From XBB1006 sp051877515 (GTDB lineage: Bacteria > Bacillota > Clostridia > Lachnospirales > Lachnospiraceae): a stretch of 64,000 nt of DNA. The stretch's first letter is position 1, and every line of letters starts with the position of its first letter. A program made the position numbers and the translations under genes. The DNA lies in assembly GCA_051877515.1 (NCBI GenBank), contig JBJEIY010000005.1, positions 107,829 through 171,828 of the forward strand, given 5' to 3'. This document shows, piece by piece, positions 44,587-54,083 of the stretch. Under the pieces are notes generated by a model. It worked only from the letters and a program-made list of their open reading frames with translations, made no database searches and had not been told where the DNA came from.

Positions 44587-44600
44587 TGTAGCTGTCTACA
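44587..44600. promoter_or_regulatory. MarR-like operator before marR
   Basis: TGTAG-CTGT-CTACA, 20 bp upstream of the marR start. Confidence 0.6.
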
Positions 44601-44664
44601 TTTTATATCCTCGCCTGTTTGTCGTCAAGCATTTTCTTAAGCATCTTTCAGATCAGCTTTCCAT

Positions 44665-45222
44665 TTAGATCTTCCACTCACCAAACCGCACCTCTGCCTG
44701 CTGTGCAGTATGTTCCCCGATCATTTTTTCCATGCTGGCCACATCATACCACTTTCCAAACTTATAGCCGACCTTGTGAAATCTACCTGCTTCTTCGTAT
44801 CCCATTCTCTTATGAAAACGATAACTGTCATTGGTCAAATGCTCGTCTTCTCCATTGGGGATTACAACAAAAACATTCATGTTCAGCACACCAATCTGCT
44901 TCAGGGACTTTTCCAACGTACTGTAGAGCAGCCTTCCAACGCCGGAGCGCCGTGCCTCTTTTCTCACATAGATGGTGGCTTCCACCGCCCATTCATAGGC
45001 CTTCCTGCTCTTGTATTTTCCGGCATACGCATAGCCAAGGATCTTTCCATCCTCCACCGCCTTGATATAAGGCAAAATCGCCGATATGCTCCGAATCCTT
45101 TCCTCGAACTCAGCCAGGGAAGGCACTTCATACTCAAAGGTTATGGCCGTATCCTGCACATAAGGTGCATAGATGGAGAGCAGCTCCTGGGCATCCTCCA
45201 CGGTAACTTTCTCTATGTTCAT
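44665..45222 (-). CDS. GNAT acetyltransferase, phosphinothricin-acetyltransferase-like
   Basis: 185 aa. Start MNIEKVTVEDAQELLSIYAP and acetyl-CoA loop VRKEARRSGVGRLLYSTLEK with HKRMGYEEAGRFHKVGYKFG resemble the Pat/Bar subgroup. The real acceptor is unknown; resistance function is not implied. Confidence 0.75.
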   Translation of the reverse strand: MNIEKVTVEDAQELLSIYAPYVQDTAITFEYEVPSLAEFEERIRSISAILPYIKAVEDGKILGYAYAGKYKSRKAYEWAVEATIYVRKEARRSGVGRLLYSTLEKSLKQIGVLNMNVFVVIPNGEDEHLTNDSYRFHKRMGYEEAGRFHKVGYKFGKWYDVASMEKMIGEHTAQQAEVRFGEWKI

Positions 45223-45228
45223 TGTCTT

Positions 45229-46710
45229 TCACTCCTTTGCAAATTCTGCAAACAACTGCTTGCAGGCGGGATAGATTTTTCTGAACTGCTGATAGCGCTT
45301 TTCATATTTAGAGGCTAGCTCCGGCTCCGGCTTGACAACACCGACCACCTTTACAAACTTGTCACAAACCTCCTGAACAGAGGAAAATTCGCCGCTGGCA
45401 ACCATAGCCAGCATGGCACCACCCATGCCGGGTCCTTGCTCAGATTCCAGGCATTCCAGTTCTATATTCAGAACATTAGCCATAATTTTCTTCCACAGAG
45501 AGCTCTTGGCACCACCGCCGCAAATTTTAGAAGAATGGATTTCAATTCCCAGGCTTCTGGCAACCTCAACCGAATCCCGGACAGCAAAGGCCACTCCTTC
45601 CAGCACTGCCTGCACCAGGTCAGATCGGGTGGTGTCCATGGTCATACCAATGAAGGTTCCCCTCGCATTGGTATCATTGATGGGACTGCGTTCACCCATT
45701 AGGTAAGGAAGAAAGTACACATGGTTTTCACCCAACTTGTCGTCGGTGATGGGTGCCTGCTCGGCAACATAATCGGATGTTTTGAAAATCTCATCCATGA
45801 GCCACTTGTTACAGCTGGCCGCAGAAAGCATGCAGCCCATGAGGTGATACCCACCATCGGCGTGGGCAAAGGCATGAAGGGCGTTATTTTTATCCATGCT
45901 GAAGGTCTTTGAAGAGATAAACACTGTACCGGAGGTGCCCAAACTGATGTTGCAACCACCCTCGCCAACCACACCGGTTCCTACAGCAGCGGCGGCATTG
46001 TCCCCCGCACCGGCGCAAACCTTCGCTGTTTCGGGGATACCCAGAAATTCGGCAATTTCCGGTTTCACAGTGCCGATGCAGTCGTAGCTTTCAAAGAGCT
46101 TCGGCATCTGGACTTCGGATACGCCGCAGATATCCATCATTTCCTTGCTCCAGCACTTGCTCTCCACATTCATCAGAAGCATACCGGACGCGTCAGAATA
46201 ATCACAGCTATGTACTCCGGTCAGAATGTAGTTTATATAGTCTTTTGGCAACATGATCTTCGCGATTTTGTTAAAATTCTCCGGCTCATTCTCCCGCAAC
46301 CAAAGGATTTTTGATGCGGTAAAACCTGCAAAAGCAATATTCGCCGTTAACGCAGACAGCTTGTCCTTGCCAATTTCATGATTCAGGTAATCCACCTGCT
46401 TAGCGGTTCTCCCGTCATTCCATAGGATGGCGGGACGGATCACATTGTCTTTCCCATCCAGCACCACCAATCCGTGCATCTGGCCGCCGCAACCGATACC
46501 CCTAACCTTAGTGCCGTCAAATCCCTGCAACAACTCCGGGATTCCCTGAAAAACCGCATTTTTCCAGTCCTCGGGATCCTGCTGGCTCCAGCCTGGTTGT
46601 GGAAATTCCAGCGGATACTCCCTCGTAACGGTGTTTTTAATTTGCCCGGAAGCATCCATCAAAAGCAGCTTGACTGCGGATGTCCCCAGATCAATACCAA
46701 TGTATAGCAT
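45229..46710 (-). CDS. xylB: Xylulokinase
   Basis: 493 aa FGGY kinase. GIDLGTSAVKLLLMDASGQI at the N-terminus, GAGDNAAAAVGTGVV and ICGGGAKSSLWKKIMANVL are conserved. Phosphorylates D-xylulose for entry into the pentose phosphate pathway. No xylose isomerase or transporter is adjacent in this window. Confidence 0.9.
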   Translation of the reverse strand: MLYIGIDLGTSAVKLLLMDASGQIKNTVTREYPLEFPQPGWSQQDPEDWKNAVFQGIPELLQGFDGTKVRGIGCGGQMHGLVVLDGKDNVIRPAILWNDGRTAKQVDYLNHEIGKDKLSALTANIAFAGFTASKILWLRENEPENFNKIAKIMLPKDYINYILTGVHSCDYSDASGMLLMNVESKCWSKEMMDICGVSEVQMPKLFESYDCIGTVKPEIAEFLGIPETAKVCAGAGDNAAAAVGTGVVGEGGCNISLGTSGTVFISSKTFSMDKNNALHAFAHADGGYHLMGCMLSAASCNKWLMDEIFKTSDYVAEQAPITDDKLGENHVYFLPYLMGERSPINDTNARGTFIGMTMDTTRSDLVQAVLEGVAFAVRDSVEVARSLGIEIHSSKICGGGAKSSLWKKIMANVLNIELECLESEQGPGMGGAMLAMVASGEFSSVQEVCDKFVKVVGVVKPEPELASKYEKRYQQFRKIYPACKQLFAEFAKE

Positions 46711-46733
46711 GATTTATCGTCCTTTCTTGTTCC

Positions 46734-46756
46734 GGACAGGGGACAGACCCCTGTCC
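46734..46756. repeat. Inverted-repeat flank, left of the EamA gene
   Basis: GGACAGGGG-ACAGA-CCCCTGTCC. The copy at 47713-47735 is its exact reverse complement. Extra partial copies (CCCTGTCC) follow it. Confidence 0.7.
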
Positions 46757-46781
46757 TGTGTCCCTGTCCTGCATATAATTC

Positions 46782-47657
46782 TCAATTTCTCTGTTTCTTG
46801 ATTTCACCGAACATAGCCCCTCCGATAATCAGTGCTGCACCTGCAACTTGTACAAGTGTCATTACTTCGTGCAATAAGATTGCTGAGAATATAAGCGCCG
46901 AAATCGGGTCAATATAGCTAATCAAAGCAACAGATTGCCCGGATAACTTTTGCAGGCCGGAAAAATATAGTAAATATGCAAGTCCTGTGTTAATAAAACC
47001 TATTACAACGATATATGGCAAATCATTTCCTGTCAAATGAGGAATACCTGAAGTACACAACGTATACACTAACACTACCAAAAAAGCTACATCCAATTCA
47101 AGGGCCGCGGTCTGCATCCCGCTTGTATATATAATTTGTTTATTTGCAACAATCAATGCAGCATAAAAAAGTGCCGAAAACACTGCAAATAACAATCCCA
47201 TTGAATTCATTCCCGTTAAAACGATGCTTCCACTTATACATATAAGGCCGATTCCTACAGTAATTACAGAAACCAGCTTTTTTCCTGTGACTTTCTCGCG
47301 AAAAAGAATCGGTGAAAAGAGTAGTACAAGAATTGGCCCCACATAGTAAATCAATGTCGCAAGGCTAACATTCAGTAGCCTGTATGCTTCAAAAAGTACA
47401 ACCCAATTCAATCCAAGAATAGCACCGCCCAGTAAGAGAGGTATTCGTTCTCTCCGCAAGTGATCTTTGTTAAATCCTCCCGAAAACAAAACTAAGCAAG
47501 TTAGCAATAAACCACCTATTAAAGTACGCATTAGAACAATCTGGCTACCGGCTAACGATATATGTGAAACCAAAATACCATTAGTACCAAAAATCATTAG
47601 GGATATAATATACATAGCATATGCAAGAAACTGCTTTCTATTGCTCTTATCATGCAT
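46782..47657 (-). CDS. EamA-family (DMT) transporter
   Basis: 291 aa with ten hydrophobic segments in two EamA halves (ILVSHISLAGSQIVLMRTLI; LISYIDPISALIFSAILLHE). Exports metabolites; substrate unknown. More AT-rich than its neighbours and bracketed by inverted repeats, so it may have arrived as a cassette. Confidence 0.8.
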   Translation of the reverse strand: MHDKSNRKQFLAYAMYIISLMIFGTNGILVSHISLAGSQIVLMRTLIGGLLLTCLVLFSGGFNKDHLRRERIPLLLGGAILGLNWVVLFEAYRLLNVSLATLIYYVGPILVLLFSPILFREKVTGKKLVSVITVGIGLICISGSIVLTGMNSMGLLFAVFSALFYAALIVANKQIIYTSGMQTAALELDVAFLVVLVYTLCTSGIPHLTGNDLPYIVVIGFINTGLAYLLYFSGLQKLSGQSVALISYIDPISALIFSAILLHEVMTLVQVAGAALIIGGAMFGEIKKQRN

Positions 47658-47712
47658 AATGTTACCTCCTCCGCAACCGCCTTTCCGGCTAATTTTACGG
47701 ACAGGGGTCTAC

Positions 47713-47735
47713 GGACAGGGGTCTGTCCCCTGTCC
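47713..47735. repeat. Inverted-repeat flank, right of the EamA gene
   Basis: GGACAGGGG-TCTGT-CCCCTGTCC, the reverse complement of the left flank; partial copies lie on both sides. Confidence 0.7.
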
Positions 47736-47758
47736 TGCTCCCCTGTCCTGCTCTTCCG

Positions 47759-48454
47759 TTACTTCCAGGGTTTTTTTCCGGAAAGCCAGCCACGACTTTC
47801 CCAATATTCTTTTTCCGATGGAGACGCTCCCCAGTTTGCTTTTTGCATTCCTCCGAACATCCGGAAAAGTATACGGGTTTTGATACCTACCTTTACCGCT
47901 GTCTTTCCGGATAATCTGGCAGCCAGACGGTTCATATCTTTTTCGATTTTCGCTTTTTTCTTCTCCGAAACCATTTCCCAGTTCATGGCATTGACACTGA
48001 GCCCATAACAGGTTACTTCCGGAATCCCCCAGTTGGTAAGGTTATTGGCCACCAGCTTTGCTGCCTTGCCGGCACCGGCTCCTGCTGCCGTCGAAATCAC
48101 CACGGCACGCTTTCGGAACATGCTTTCCCGTGGTTTATGGGACAGCCAGTTTGTAAAAAACAGATCCAGAAAAGCCTTCATGGGCGCACTGGGCATCATG
48201 CAGTAATTCGGGGTGGTCAGTATAAGAAGATCTGCTTCATTCATAGCCTCATCTATGGGTTGCTTGTCTTCCCAGAACGGACACTTTTCCCAACCTTCCA
48301 GACAGCTATAACATCCCACGCAAAAATGGTTGAGATCCCTTGGCAAGAAAAACTCTTTGACCTCTTTCTCACCGGTGATCTTTTGCAATAACAGATTGGC
48401 AACATTCCACGTGCTGCCCTTATGATTTTGTCCGTGTATGAAAACGATTTTCAT
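47759..48454 (-). CDS. Flavodoxin-like NAD(P)H-dependent FMN reductase family
   Basis: 231 aa. FMN-binding start MKIVFIHGQNHKGSTWNVAN, LLILTTPNYCMMPSAPMKAF and VVISTAAGAGAGKAAKLV. Contains a CVGCYSCLEGWEKCPF motif that may bind a metal or Fe-S cluster. Redox role, partner unknown. Confidence 0.75.
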   Translation of the reverse strand: MKIVFIHGQNHKGSTWNVANLLLQKITGEKEVKEFFLPRDLNHFCVGCYSCLEGWEKCPFWEDKQPIDEAMNEADLLILTTPNYCMMPSAPMKAFLDLFFTNWLSHKPRESMFRKRAVVISTAAGAGAGKAAKLVANNLTNWGIPEVTCYGLSVNAMNWEMVSEKKKAKIEKDMNRLAARLSGKTAVKVGIKTRILFRMFGGMQKANWGASPSEKEYWESRGWLSGKKPWK

Positions 48455-48560
48455 ATGGTTAACTCCCTTTCTGACACTTATTTATCGGCATACAGATCCT
48501 ATGGGTTGACAAACACTCCATCGAAAAACCGGTCCTTGTTCAGGTCATCAAATTAGAATT

Positions 48561-48956
48561 TTATTCAACCGAATAAGAAAAAGGTAGAAGTTCTTTTGCC
48601 TTGATTTTTTTCAGTTCTCCACATACAGACACAATGATGTCACAATCTGGCATATAATCATGCAATATCTGGCAGCAGTTCCCACAGGGTGGTATGATTT
48701 CTTTACCCTCTTTTCCTCTGACTGCAACTATAACATCAAAGTCCCTTTCTCCATTTGTGATTGCTGTTCCTATTGCCACTTGCTCTGCACAGGCTCCATG
48801 TAAAGAATAAAGATTTACTCCAACATATACCTTGCCGTTTTTACAGCGTACGGCAGCCCCTACAGTATGATTATAGTGTTTCTGATCGTAGTTTAGACGA
48901 ATTGCTTTTTGAGCTTCTGCTATCAACTCGTAATCTCTTTTCGACAATAAATCCAT
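48561..48956 (-). CDS. Cytidine deaminase family protein
   Basis: 131 aa. Zinc motifs HGACAEQVAIG and PCGNCCQI are those of cytidine/blasticidin-S deaminases. Pyrimidine salvage is most likely; some relatives prefer other nucleosides. Confidence 0.8.
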   Translation of the reverse strand: MDLLSKRDYELIAEAQKAIRLNYDQKHYNHTVGAAVRCKNGKVYVGVNLYSLHGACAEQVAIGTAITNGERDFDVIVAVRGKEGKEIIPPCGNCCQILHDYMPDCDIIVSVCGELKKIKAKELLPFSYSVE

Positions 48957-49009
48957 ATTCTCATCCTCCCCAATGCCGATTTATCCGGCTCTATAAATTA
49001 GAAGTTGTA

Positions 49010-49342
49010 TTACTCATTATCTAACCGTTCAATTTTAAAAATCACGGGTCTTGTCCCATCATTACAACATGTAATCATTATCTTGTTATCGCTCATCCAG
49101 CCATGCATTATTGATCCACCTTGAAGAGCAGCATAAACATAATGGCTGATAGCTGCCCAGGCTTCAGAGCAAAACTGCCCATTCAACATTGTCAGATAGC
49201 TTTCCTTATCCACAATAAATTCCTGACCTTCTTCAAACACTTTACATTTTCCTACATTTGGATTAGTACAATATTCCTGCATTAAATCAGGAAACAGTTC
49301 CTTTCTAAGAACTGTGATTTTACATTTATTTTTCCATTCCAT
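49010..49342 (-). CDS. TIGR04076 family protein
   Basis: 110 aa from MEWKNKCKITVLRKEL, start after GGAGA. Conserved FCSEAWAAISHYVYAALQGG and MITCCNDGTRPVIFKI fit this small family, of unknown function. Confidence 0.65.
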   Translation of the reverse strand: MEWKNKCKITVLRKELFPDLMQEYCTNPNVGKCKVFEEGQEFIVDKESYLTMLNGQFCSEAWAAISHYVYAALQGGSIMHGWMSDNKIMITCCNDGTRPVIFKIERLDNE

Positions 49343-49432
49343 AGTATTCTCCAATCTTCTCATTCAAATTTCGATTTCTCGCACTGTTCAACCCCATGAT
49401 AGTCTGGTATTCCGGGCAGAAGCCAAGGGGCA

Positions 49433-49849
49433 TTAATGCCCCTTATGCTTTTCCCTTTTCTTTTGCTGTTTTAGTTCAAACATTCGCTGTTCATCAGCCT
49501 CTTTCTGCTCTCGGCTTCTTGTTTTGCGTTCTTGTTTGTTCTGCTCCTGTTGCATTTTCAGCGCCTGCTGTGATCTTGTACCGATGCCATTTTCCTTCAT
49601 CTGTTTTTTTGCATCACGCTGCATCCTTTTAGGATTTCTTTTTGCTTCTTTTACAACAGTTGCCACAGCCGGACTAAATTGCAAACTGCAATAATATTCT
49701 TGAATATACTCTTGAACCTCATAATCCTTGGGTTCTGCACCGAAAGTCACTTTTGCTACCGAAAGTTTCCCCTCTTCAATATGTTCAAAGACACCTACCC
49801 AAAATGGTTCTTCAAAAAACACCGTCAGTTTGCCGCTTACTTTCTTCAT
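49433..49849 (-). CDS. yjdF: YjdF family protein (DUF2992)
   Basis: 138 aa. KVSGKLTVFFEEPFWVGVFE and VAKVTFGAEPKDYEVQEYI are typical; the C-terminus is a long Lys/Gln/Glu-rich helix. In other Firmicutes yjdF follows the yjdF riboswitch for azaaromatics, but here the gene follows the SdpI gene with no room for one. Confidence 0.8.
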   Translation of the reverse strand: MKKVSGKLTVFFEEPFWVGVFEHIEEGKLSVAKVTFGAEPKDYEVQEYIQEYYCSLQFSPAVATVVKEAKRNPKRMQRDAKKQMKENGIGTRSQQALKMQQEQNKQERKTRSREQKEADEQRMFELKQQKKREKHKGH

Positions 49850-49857
49850 CAGAAACC

Positions 49858-50235
49858 TTACCTACGTTGCCCACTATCCGTAAAGGTTCTTTTTAACGCT
49901 TTCTCCGTTGGAAAAATGGAAACGATTAACACAATGGTTTGAATGGTAATTAAGATCCCACAGGTAATTCCAATTGCATTCTCTGATCCGCCATACAACG
50001 GAATGTGGATAAGAATGGAGGGCACTAACATGATCCATCCGATTTTCCACCATAGTCTTCCGCAGTAATCATGTGCAAACTTCCAGGTATCCATGTTCAT
50101 CATGGAACGGCTCGATCGGTATCCCGCTGTTCCGTTTATTGTTTTCGGCGGACGTTTCCACATCCAACGACCCGCGATGATCATAAAAACTGGCATCAGT
50201 ACATCACAGCATAACATAAACCACCAAAACCACAT
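49858..50235 (-). CDS. SdpI family membrane protein
   Basis: 125 aa with three hydrophobic segments. GYRSSRSMMNMDTWKFAHDY is the SdpI signature. SdpI gives immunity to the SdpC killing peptide in Bacillus; here it may be a general stress or immunity protein. Probably co-transcribed with yjdF. Confidence 0.75.
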   Translation of the reverse strand: MWFWWFMLCCDVLMPVFMIIAGRWMWKRPPKTINGTAGYRSSRSMMNMDTWKFAHDYCGRLWWKIGWIMLVPSILIHIPLYGGSENAIGITCGILITIQTIVLIVSIFPTEKALKRTFTDSGQRR

Positions 50236-50268
50236 AAGAACTCCTCCTCATAGCTTTCCAATCTTGTA

Positions 50269-50698
50269 TCACATACCAACAATCTTTCTTACCGTATTTG
50301 CCGTCCGAATCGTAATCCTGTCACTTACATTGGAGTTAGCTGTCTTAGACCACCAGTTGGTCTTTTGGTAATCCTTACGGCTAAAAGACCAGAAAACCAC
50401 ATCTTTGTAATCCTGAACCTGCTCATACCCGTCCTTGGGGCTGCCTATTTCCTCGTAAAACTCATCGTAAGATAAAGGCGGCATGAGAAAAATGAGGTTA
50501 TCGTAGATCTCTTTGGTATCTTCTCCCCACCAATCCGGTGCATGCTCCAATCGCTCCTTTAATTCTTCCTGCAAAATAATACAAACCGGGATAACAAGAC
50601 CAAACCTGTCCTGTATCATAGCAGCTATTTTACCTGCAAGCGCGTCCTTTTCTTCCACTTATGTTAATTCCCCTTAGTAGGGCGATGTATCGTTTCAT
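50269..50698 (-). pseudogene. DUF1697 protein with internal deletion and frameshift
   Basis: From the ATG at 50698, with GGAGG upstream, the frame reads MKRYIALLRGINISGRK, the N-terminus of DUF1697. The family C-terminus follows in another frame (MIQDRFGLVIPVCIILQEEL to ITIRTANTVRKIV). The middle of the protein is missing, so the gene is broken. Confidence 0.7.
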
Positions 50699-50904
50699 TG
50701 TCGTCCACCTCCAAGTCCACGGTTCCCGTAGCGGCTCCAAAATAACAAAAGTGCCAACTTACAAATATGCTTGCCGTTGACACTTTTTATAATTTCTATT
50801 CGTCTACCGAATCAATGCAAGACGCGACACTTACTGATTATCATAGTCCATACCTGTATTATAACTATTTATCACAAAATAGCCAACTGCATCTTGCAAA
50901 TCTT

Positions 50905-51300
50905 TTATTCCAGTTCTCTTTTTAATTGTAAAATGTTTTTCTCGATTTCATCTATGACCTTCACAAATTCCTCGTCCGGTTTTCCTGTTGGATCCTCCAG
51001 CCCCCAATTCGCGTCGAATGGCCTGCCGATGAAAGGACAGCCCACATTACACCCCATGGAAATTGCAATATCCGGTTCCGGAATTTCGGAAATCAATTTG
51101 GAATATTGTGTCTGCTCCATATCAATACCATATCGCTGCTTCATCATGCGAACCGCATCCCGGTTGATTTCCGTTTTTATCTCTGTTCCTGCGGAATAGC
51201 TTTCAAATACATCGGCTGCAAAATATTTTCCCAACGCCTCCGCTATTTGGCTCCTGCAGGAATTATGAACACAGATAAAAGCTACTTTTGGTCTCTTCAC
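50905..51300 (-). CDS. arsC: Arsenate reductase, thioredoxin-coupled
   Basis: 131 aa of the low-molecular-weight phosphatase-like ArsC. Catalytic FICVHNSCRSQIAEA (CX5R) and MGCNVGCPFI with two more redox Cys. Reduces arsenate to arsenite. Last gene of the ars operon; its start overlaps the acr3 stop. Confidence 0.9.
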   Translation of the reverse strand: MKRPKVAFICVHNSCRSQIAEALGKYFAADVFESYSAGTEIKTEINRDAVRMMKQRYGIDMEQTQYSKLISEIPEPDIAISMGCNVGCPFIGRPFDANWGLEDPTGKPDEEFVKVIDEIEKNILQLKRELE

Positions 51301-52352
51301 TACGCAAATTTCCCTTTCGTTTTATTTGCGATTTCTACAAGAAACAGCATAACCGGAACTTCTGTAAGTACTCCTACTGTTGTAGCCAAAGCCGCGGGGG
51401 AGGTTGTTCCAAAAAGCGCAATTGCCACCGCAACTGCCAGTTCAAAAAAGTTAGAAGCTCCTATCATTCCTGCCGGTGCTGCTACCTCATGTGGCAATTT
51501 CAAAAGCTTGCAAGCCGCATAAGCAATCGTAAAGATCAGACAGGTTTGTATTATGAGAGGTATGGCAATAAGAACAATATGAAGCGGATTTGACAAGATC
51601 ACCTTCGTCTGGGAAGCAAAGATAATGACGAGGGTAAGTAATAATCCCGCCGTTGTTATATTGTCAAACTTATGGAGAAATGTATTTTCGAAATACTCCT
51701 GCCCCTTGTTTTTCATAACACAGAATCTTGTGAATACTCCTCCCACCAAAGGAATCACCACAAAAAGAAATACACTCAGGAACAATGTGCTGTATGGTAC
51801 TGTCACATTTGACACGCCCAGTAAAAACTTCACGATAGGCACAAATGCGATCAGTATGATCAGATCATTTGTTGCCACCTGAACCACAGTATATGCCGGA
51901 TTTCCATTCGTCAGGGTACTCCAGACAAATACCATAGCGGTACATGGAGCTGCTCCCAAAAGCACTACTCCCGCAAGATATTCCGTTGCCAGTTCCGGTG
52001 CGATCAGTCCTTTAAACACCATATACAAAAACACAGAAGCAATTGCATACATAGTAAATGGCTTGATCAACCAGTTTACAATCCATGTGACGATCAAGCC
52101 TTTCGGGTTTTTTCCCACTTGCTTTACGCTCCGAAAATCAACCTTTATCATCATTGGATAGATCATGACCCAGATTAAAATTGCAATGGGTATGGATATT
52201 CCTGCAATGGACAGTTTATCAAGAAACGCCGGGACAGCCGGAATAAATTTTCCTATTAACACTCCGGCTACCATACACAAAAAAACCCATACCGTAAGGT
52301 ATTTTTGAAAAATACTGATACCGTTGTTTTTACCGTCTTTACTCATATTCAT
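51300..52352 (-). CDS. acr3: Arsenite efflux transporter, ACR3 family
   Basis: 350 aa with ten hydrophobic segments. GVVLLGAAPCTAMVFVWSTL and AAPAGMIGASNFFELAVAVA are ACR3 motifs, the first with the essential Cys. Exports arsenite made by ArsC. Confidence 0.9.
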   Translation of the reverse strand: MNMSKDGKNNGISIFQKYLTVWVFLCMVAGVLIGKFIPAVPAFLDKLSIAGISIPIAILIWVMIYPMMIKVDFRSVKQVGKNPKGLIVTWIVNWLIKPFTMYAIASVFLYMVFKGLIAPELATEYLAGVVLLGAAPCTAMVFVWSTLTNGNPAYTVVQVATNDLIILIAFVPIVKFLLGVSNVTVPYSTLFLSVFLFVVIPLVGGVFTRFCVMKNKGQEYFENTFLHKFDNITTAGLLLTLVIIFASQTKVILSNPLHIVLIAIPLIIQTCLIFTIAYAACKLLKLPHEVAAPAGMIGASNFFELAVAVAIALFGTTSPAALATTVGVLTEVPVMLFLVEIANKTKGKFA

Positions 52353-52394
52353 ACGCTCCTTTAGTGATCCATTCGGGAATATAACTCATCACTT

Positions 52395-52640
52395 CTAGTA
52401 TCCCATTTTATGCAGCAATTCTTCAACATCTGCCGCCTTGAGCACTTTTCCCATAGAGACAACCTGCTCATTCACAACTAAGGCCGGCATTCTCATAACA
52501 CCATACTCCATGATTTTCTCCATATCAGTAACATACTCCACTTCTACGGACAACCCTGCATTTTGTACTGCTGCCTTTGTGTTCTCATACAGTTCGTGGC
52601 AGGACTTGCAGCCGGCACCAAGCACCTTAATTTCTTTCAT
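52395..52640 (-). CDS. Small thioredoxin-like protein (glutaredoxin-fold)
   Basis: 81 aa. CKSC active site in VLGAGCKSCHELYENT and VMRMPALVVNEQVVS. Sits between the two transporters of the arsenic operon, likely as a redox partner or arsenic carrier; neither role is proven. Confidence 0.75.
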   Translation of the reverse strand: MKEIKVLGAGCKSCHELYENTKAAVQNAGLSVEVEYVTDMEKIMEYGVMRMPALVVNEQVVSMGKVLKAADVEELLHKMGY

Positions 52641-52653
52641 ATTTTTATCCTCC

Positions 52654-53661
52654 TTAAATTAATAAATATTGAAACGCATTAAAAAAATATCCAACCAGGA
52701 TGATCCCGATGGTACAGATGGCAATAAAGATTCCCAACAGCTTCGGTTTTACCGCTTTTCTTAGCATCACCATGGACGGGAGAGAAAGTGTGGTCACACC
52801 CATCATGAAGGACAACACCACTCCCAGCCTCGCACCTTTGGCAAGCAGGGCTTCCGCAATGGGTATGCATCCGAAGATATCCGCATACATTGGCACTCCG
52901 GCAATGGTAGCAAGAATCACCCCAAAGGGGTTTCCGGTACCCAGGACTTTTACAATCAAGTCTTCCGGAATCCAATTGTGGATTATGGCCCCGATGCCAA
53001 CTCCAATGAGCACATAGGGTGCTACTTTTCTGGCTGTGGAAACGACCTGTTCCCACGCATAATGCAATCGATCTTTGGGGCTAAGATCCTCTTGCGGAAC
53101 ATCCACCGCCTTCACATTCCGGATGAATTCTTCAACCTGATCTTCCAAATGCAACTTCTCGATCAACGTTCCGCCTGCCACTGCGATCACAAGTCCAACA
53201 ATCACATACACAAGGGCAATCTTCCAGCCGAAAATGCTCATAAGAAGAACCAACGATCCCAGGTCCACCATAGGTGAGGAAATCAGGAAAGAAAAAGTAA
53301 CCCCCAGAGGGAGCCCTGCACTGGTAAATCCGATGAACAACGGAATGGACGAGCAAGAGCAGAAAGGCGTTACCGTTCCCAGAAGGGCAGCAAGGATATT
53401 TGCCCAGATCCCCCGGAATTTTCCCAGGATCTTCTTCGTCCTTTCCGGTGGAAAATAGCTTTGGATATAGGATATGACTAAAATCAAAACGCCCAGTAAC
53501 ACCATGATCTTGATCATATCATAGATAAAAAACTGCACGCTTCCACCGATCCTGCTACTTGTATCTAGTCCTGCCGCATTTAGACCGCTTTCGATCAGTC
53601 GGCTCAACCATTTCATTCCCAGCACTTCATTTTGGAAAAAATCCCAACCGCTTTTCATCAT
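52654..53661 (-). CDS. Permease of the ArsP / DUF318 family
   Basis: 335 aa with eight hydrophobic segments. GTVTPFCSCSSIPLFIGFTS and GAIIHNWIPEDLIVKVLGTG are family motifs; the Cys pair resembles that needed by organoarsenical exporters such as ArsP. Second gene of the ars operon. Confidence 0.75.
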   Translation of the reverse strand: MMKSGWDFFQNEVLGMKWLSRLIESGLNAAGLDTSSRIGGSVQFFIYDMIKIMVLLGVLILVISYIQSYFPPERTKKILGKFRGIWANILAALLGTVTPFCSCSSIPLFIGFTSAGLPLGVTFSFLISSPMVDLGSLVLLMSIFGWKIALVYVIVGLVIAVAGGTLIEKLHLEDQVEEFIRNVKAVDVPQEDLSPKDRLHYAWEQVVSTARKVAPYVLIGVGIGAIIHNWIPEDLIVKVLGTGNPFGVILATIAGVPMYADIFGCIPIAEALLAKGARLGVVLSFMMGVTTLSLPSMVMLRKAVKPKLLGIFIAICTIGIILVGYFFNAFQYLLI

Positions 53662-53747
53662 TTTTCTCCTTTTATTTATATATCTAAATATTCAAATCTT
53701 TCAATGTTTAAGTCTAAAAAGCAGCCGTGTGAAAAGATCGCATTCCA

Positions 53748-54056
53748 CTACTCTTTACAGCACGACTTTCCTTCTGCTTTTTCTAAATGACATTTTAACT
53801 GCTGCAGACGCTCTCTGGCTTCTTCTATTCCCTGGTCAGAAATAGAATAGTGCATCCACTTTCCTTCTTTCCTTCCAACCACTACTCCTGCATCACATAA
53901 AATCTTCATGTGATGTGATAAGGTTGGCTGCGTAATCTGCATTTCCTCCAGAAGCCGGCAGGCACACCGTTCCCCATCCTGTAACAATTCTAAGATCTGT
54001 AATCTGTTTTCATCACAAAATGCCTTGAACATGGCCGCAGCTCTTTTATTATCCAT
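53748..54056 (-). CDS. arsR: ArsR-family arsenic-responsive repressor
   Basis: 102 aa from MDNKRAAAMFKAFCDENRLQ; start after AGGTGG. HTH with TQPTLSHHMKILCDAGVV. CAC in DGERCACRLLEEM fits the As(III)-binding ELCVC-like motif, and the tail ends KSCCKE. First gene of the ars operon. Confidence 0.88.
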   Translation of the reverse strand: MDNKRAAAMFKAFCDENRLQILELLQDGERCACRLLEEMQITQPTLSHHMKILCDAGVVVGRKEGKWMHYSISDQGIEEARERLQQLKCHLEKAEGKSCCKE

Positions 54057-54083
54057 AACTGTACCACCTTGTATCGATTTCTG

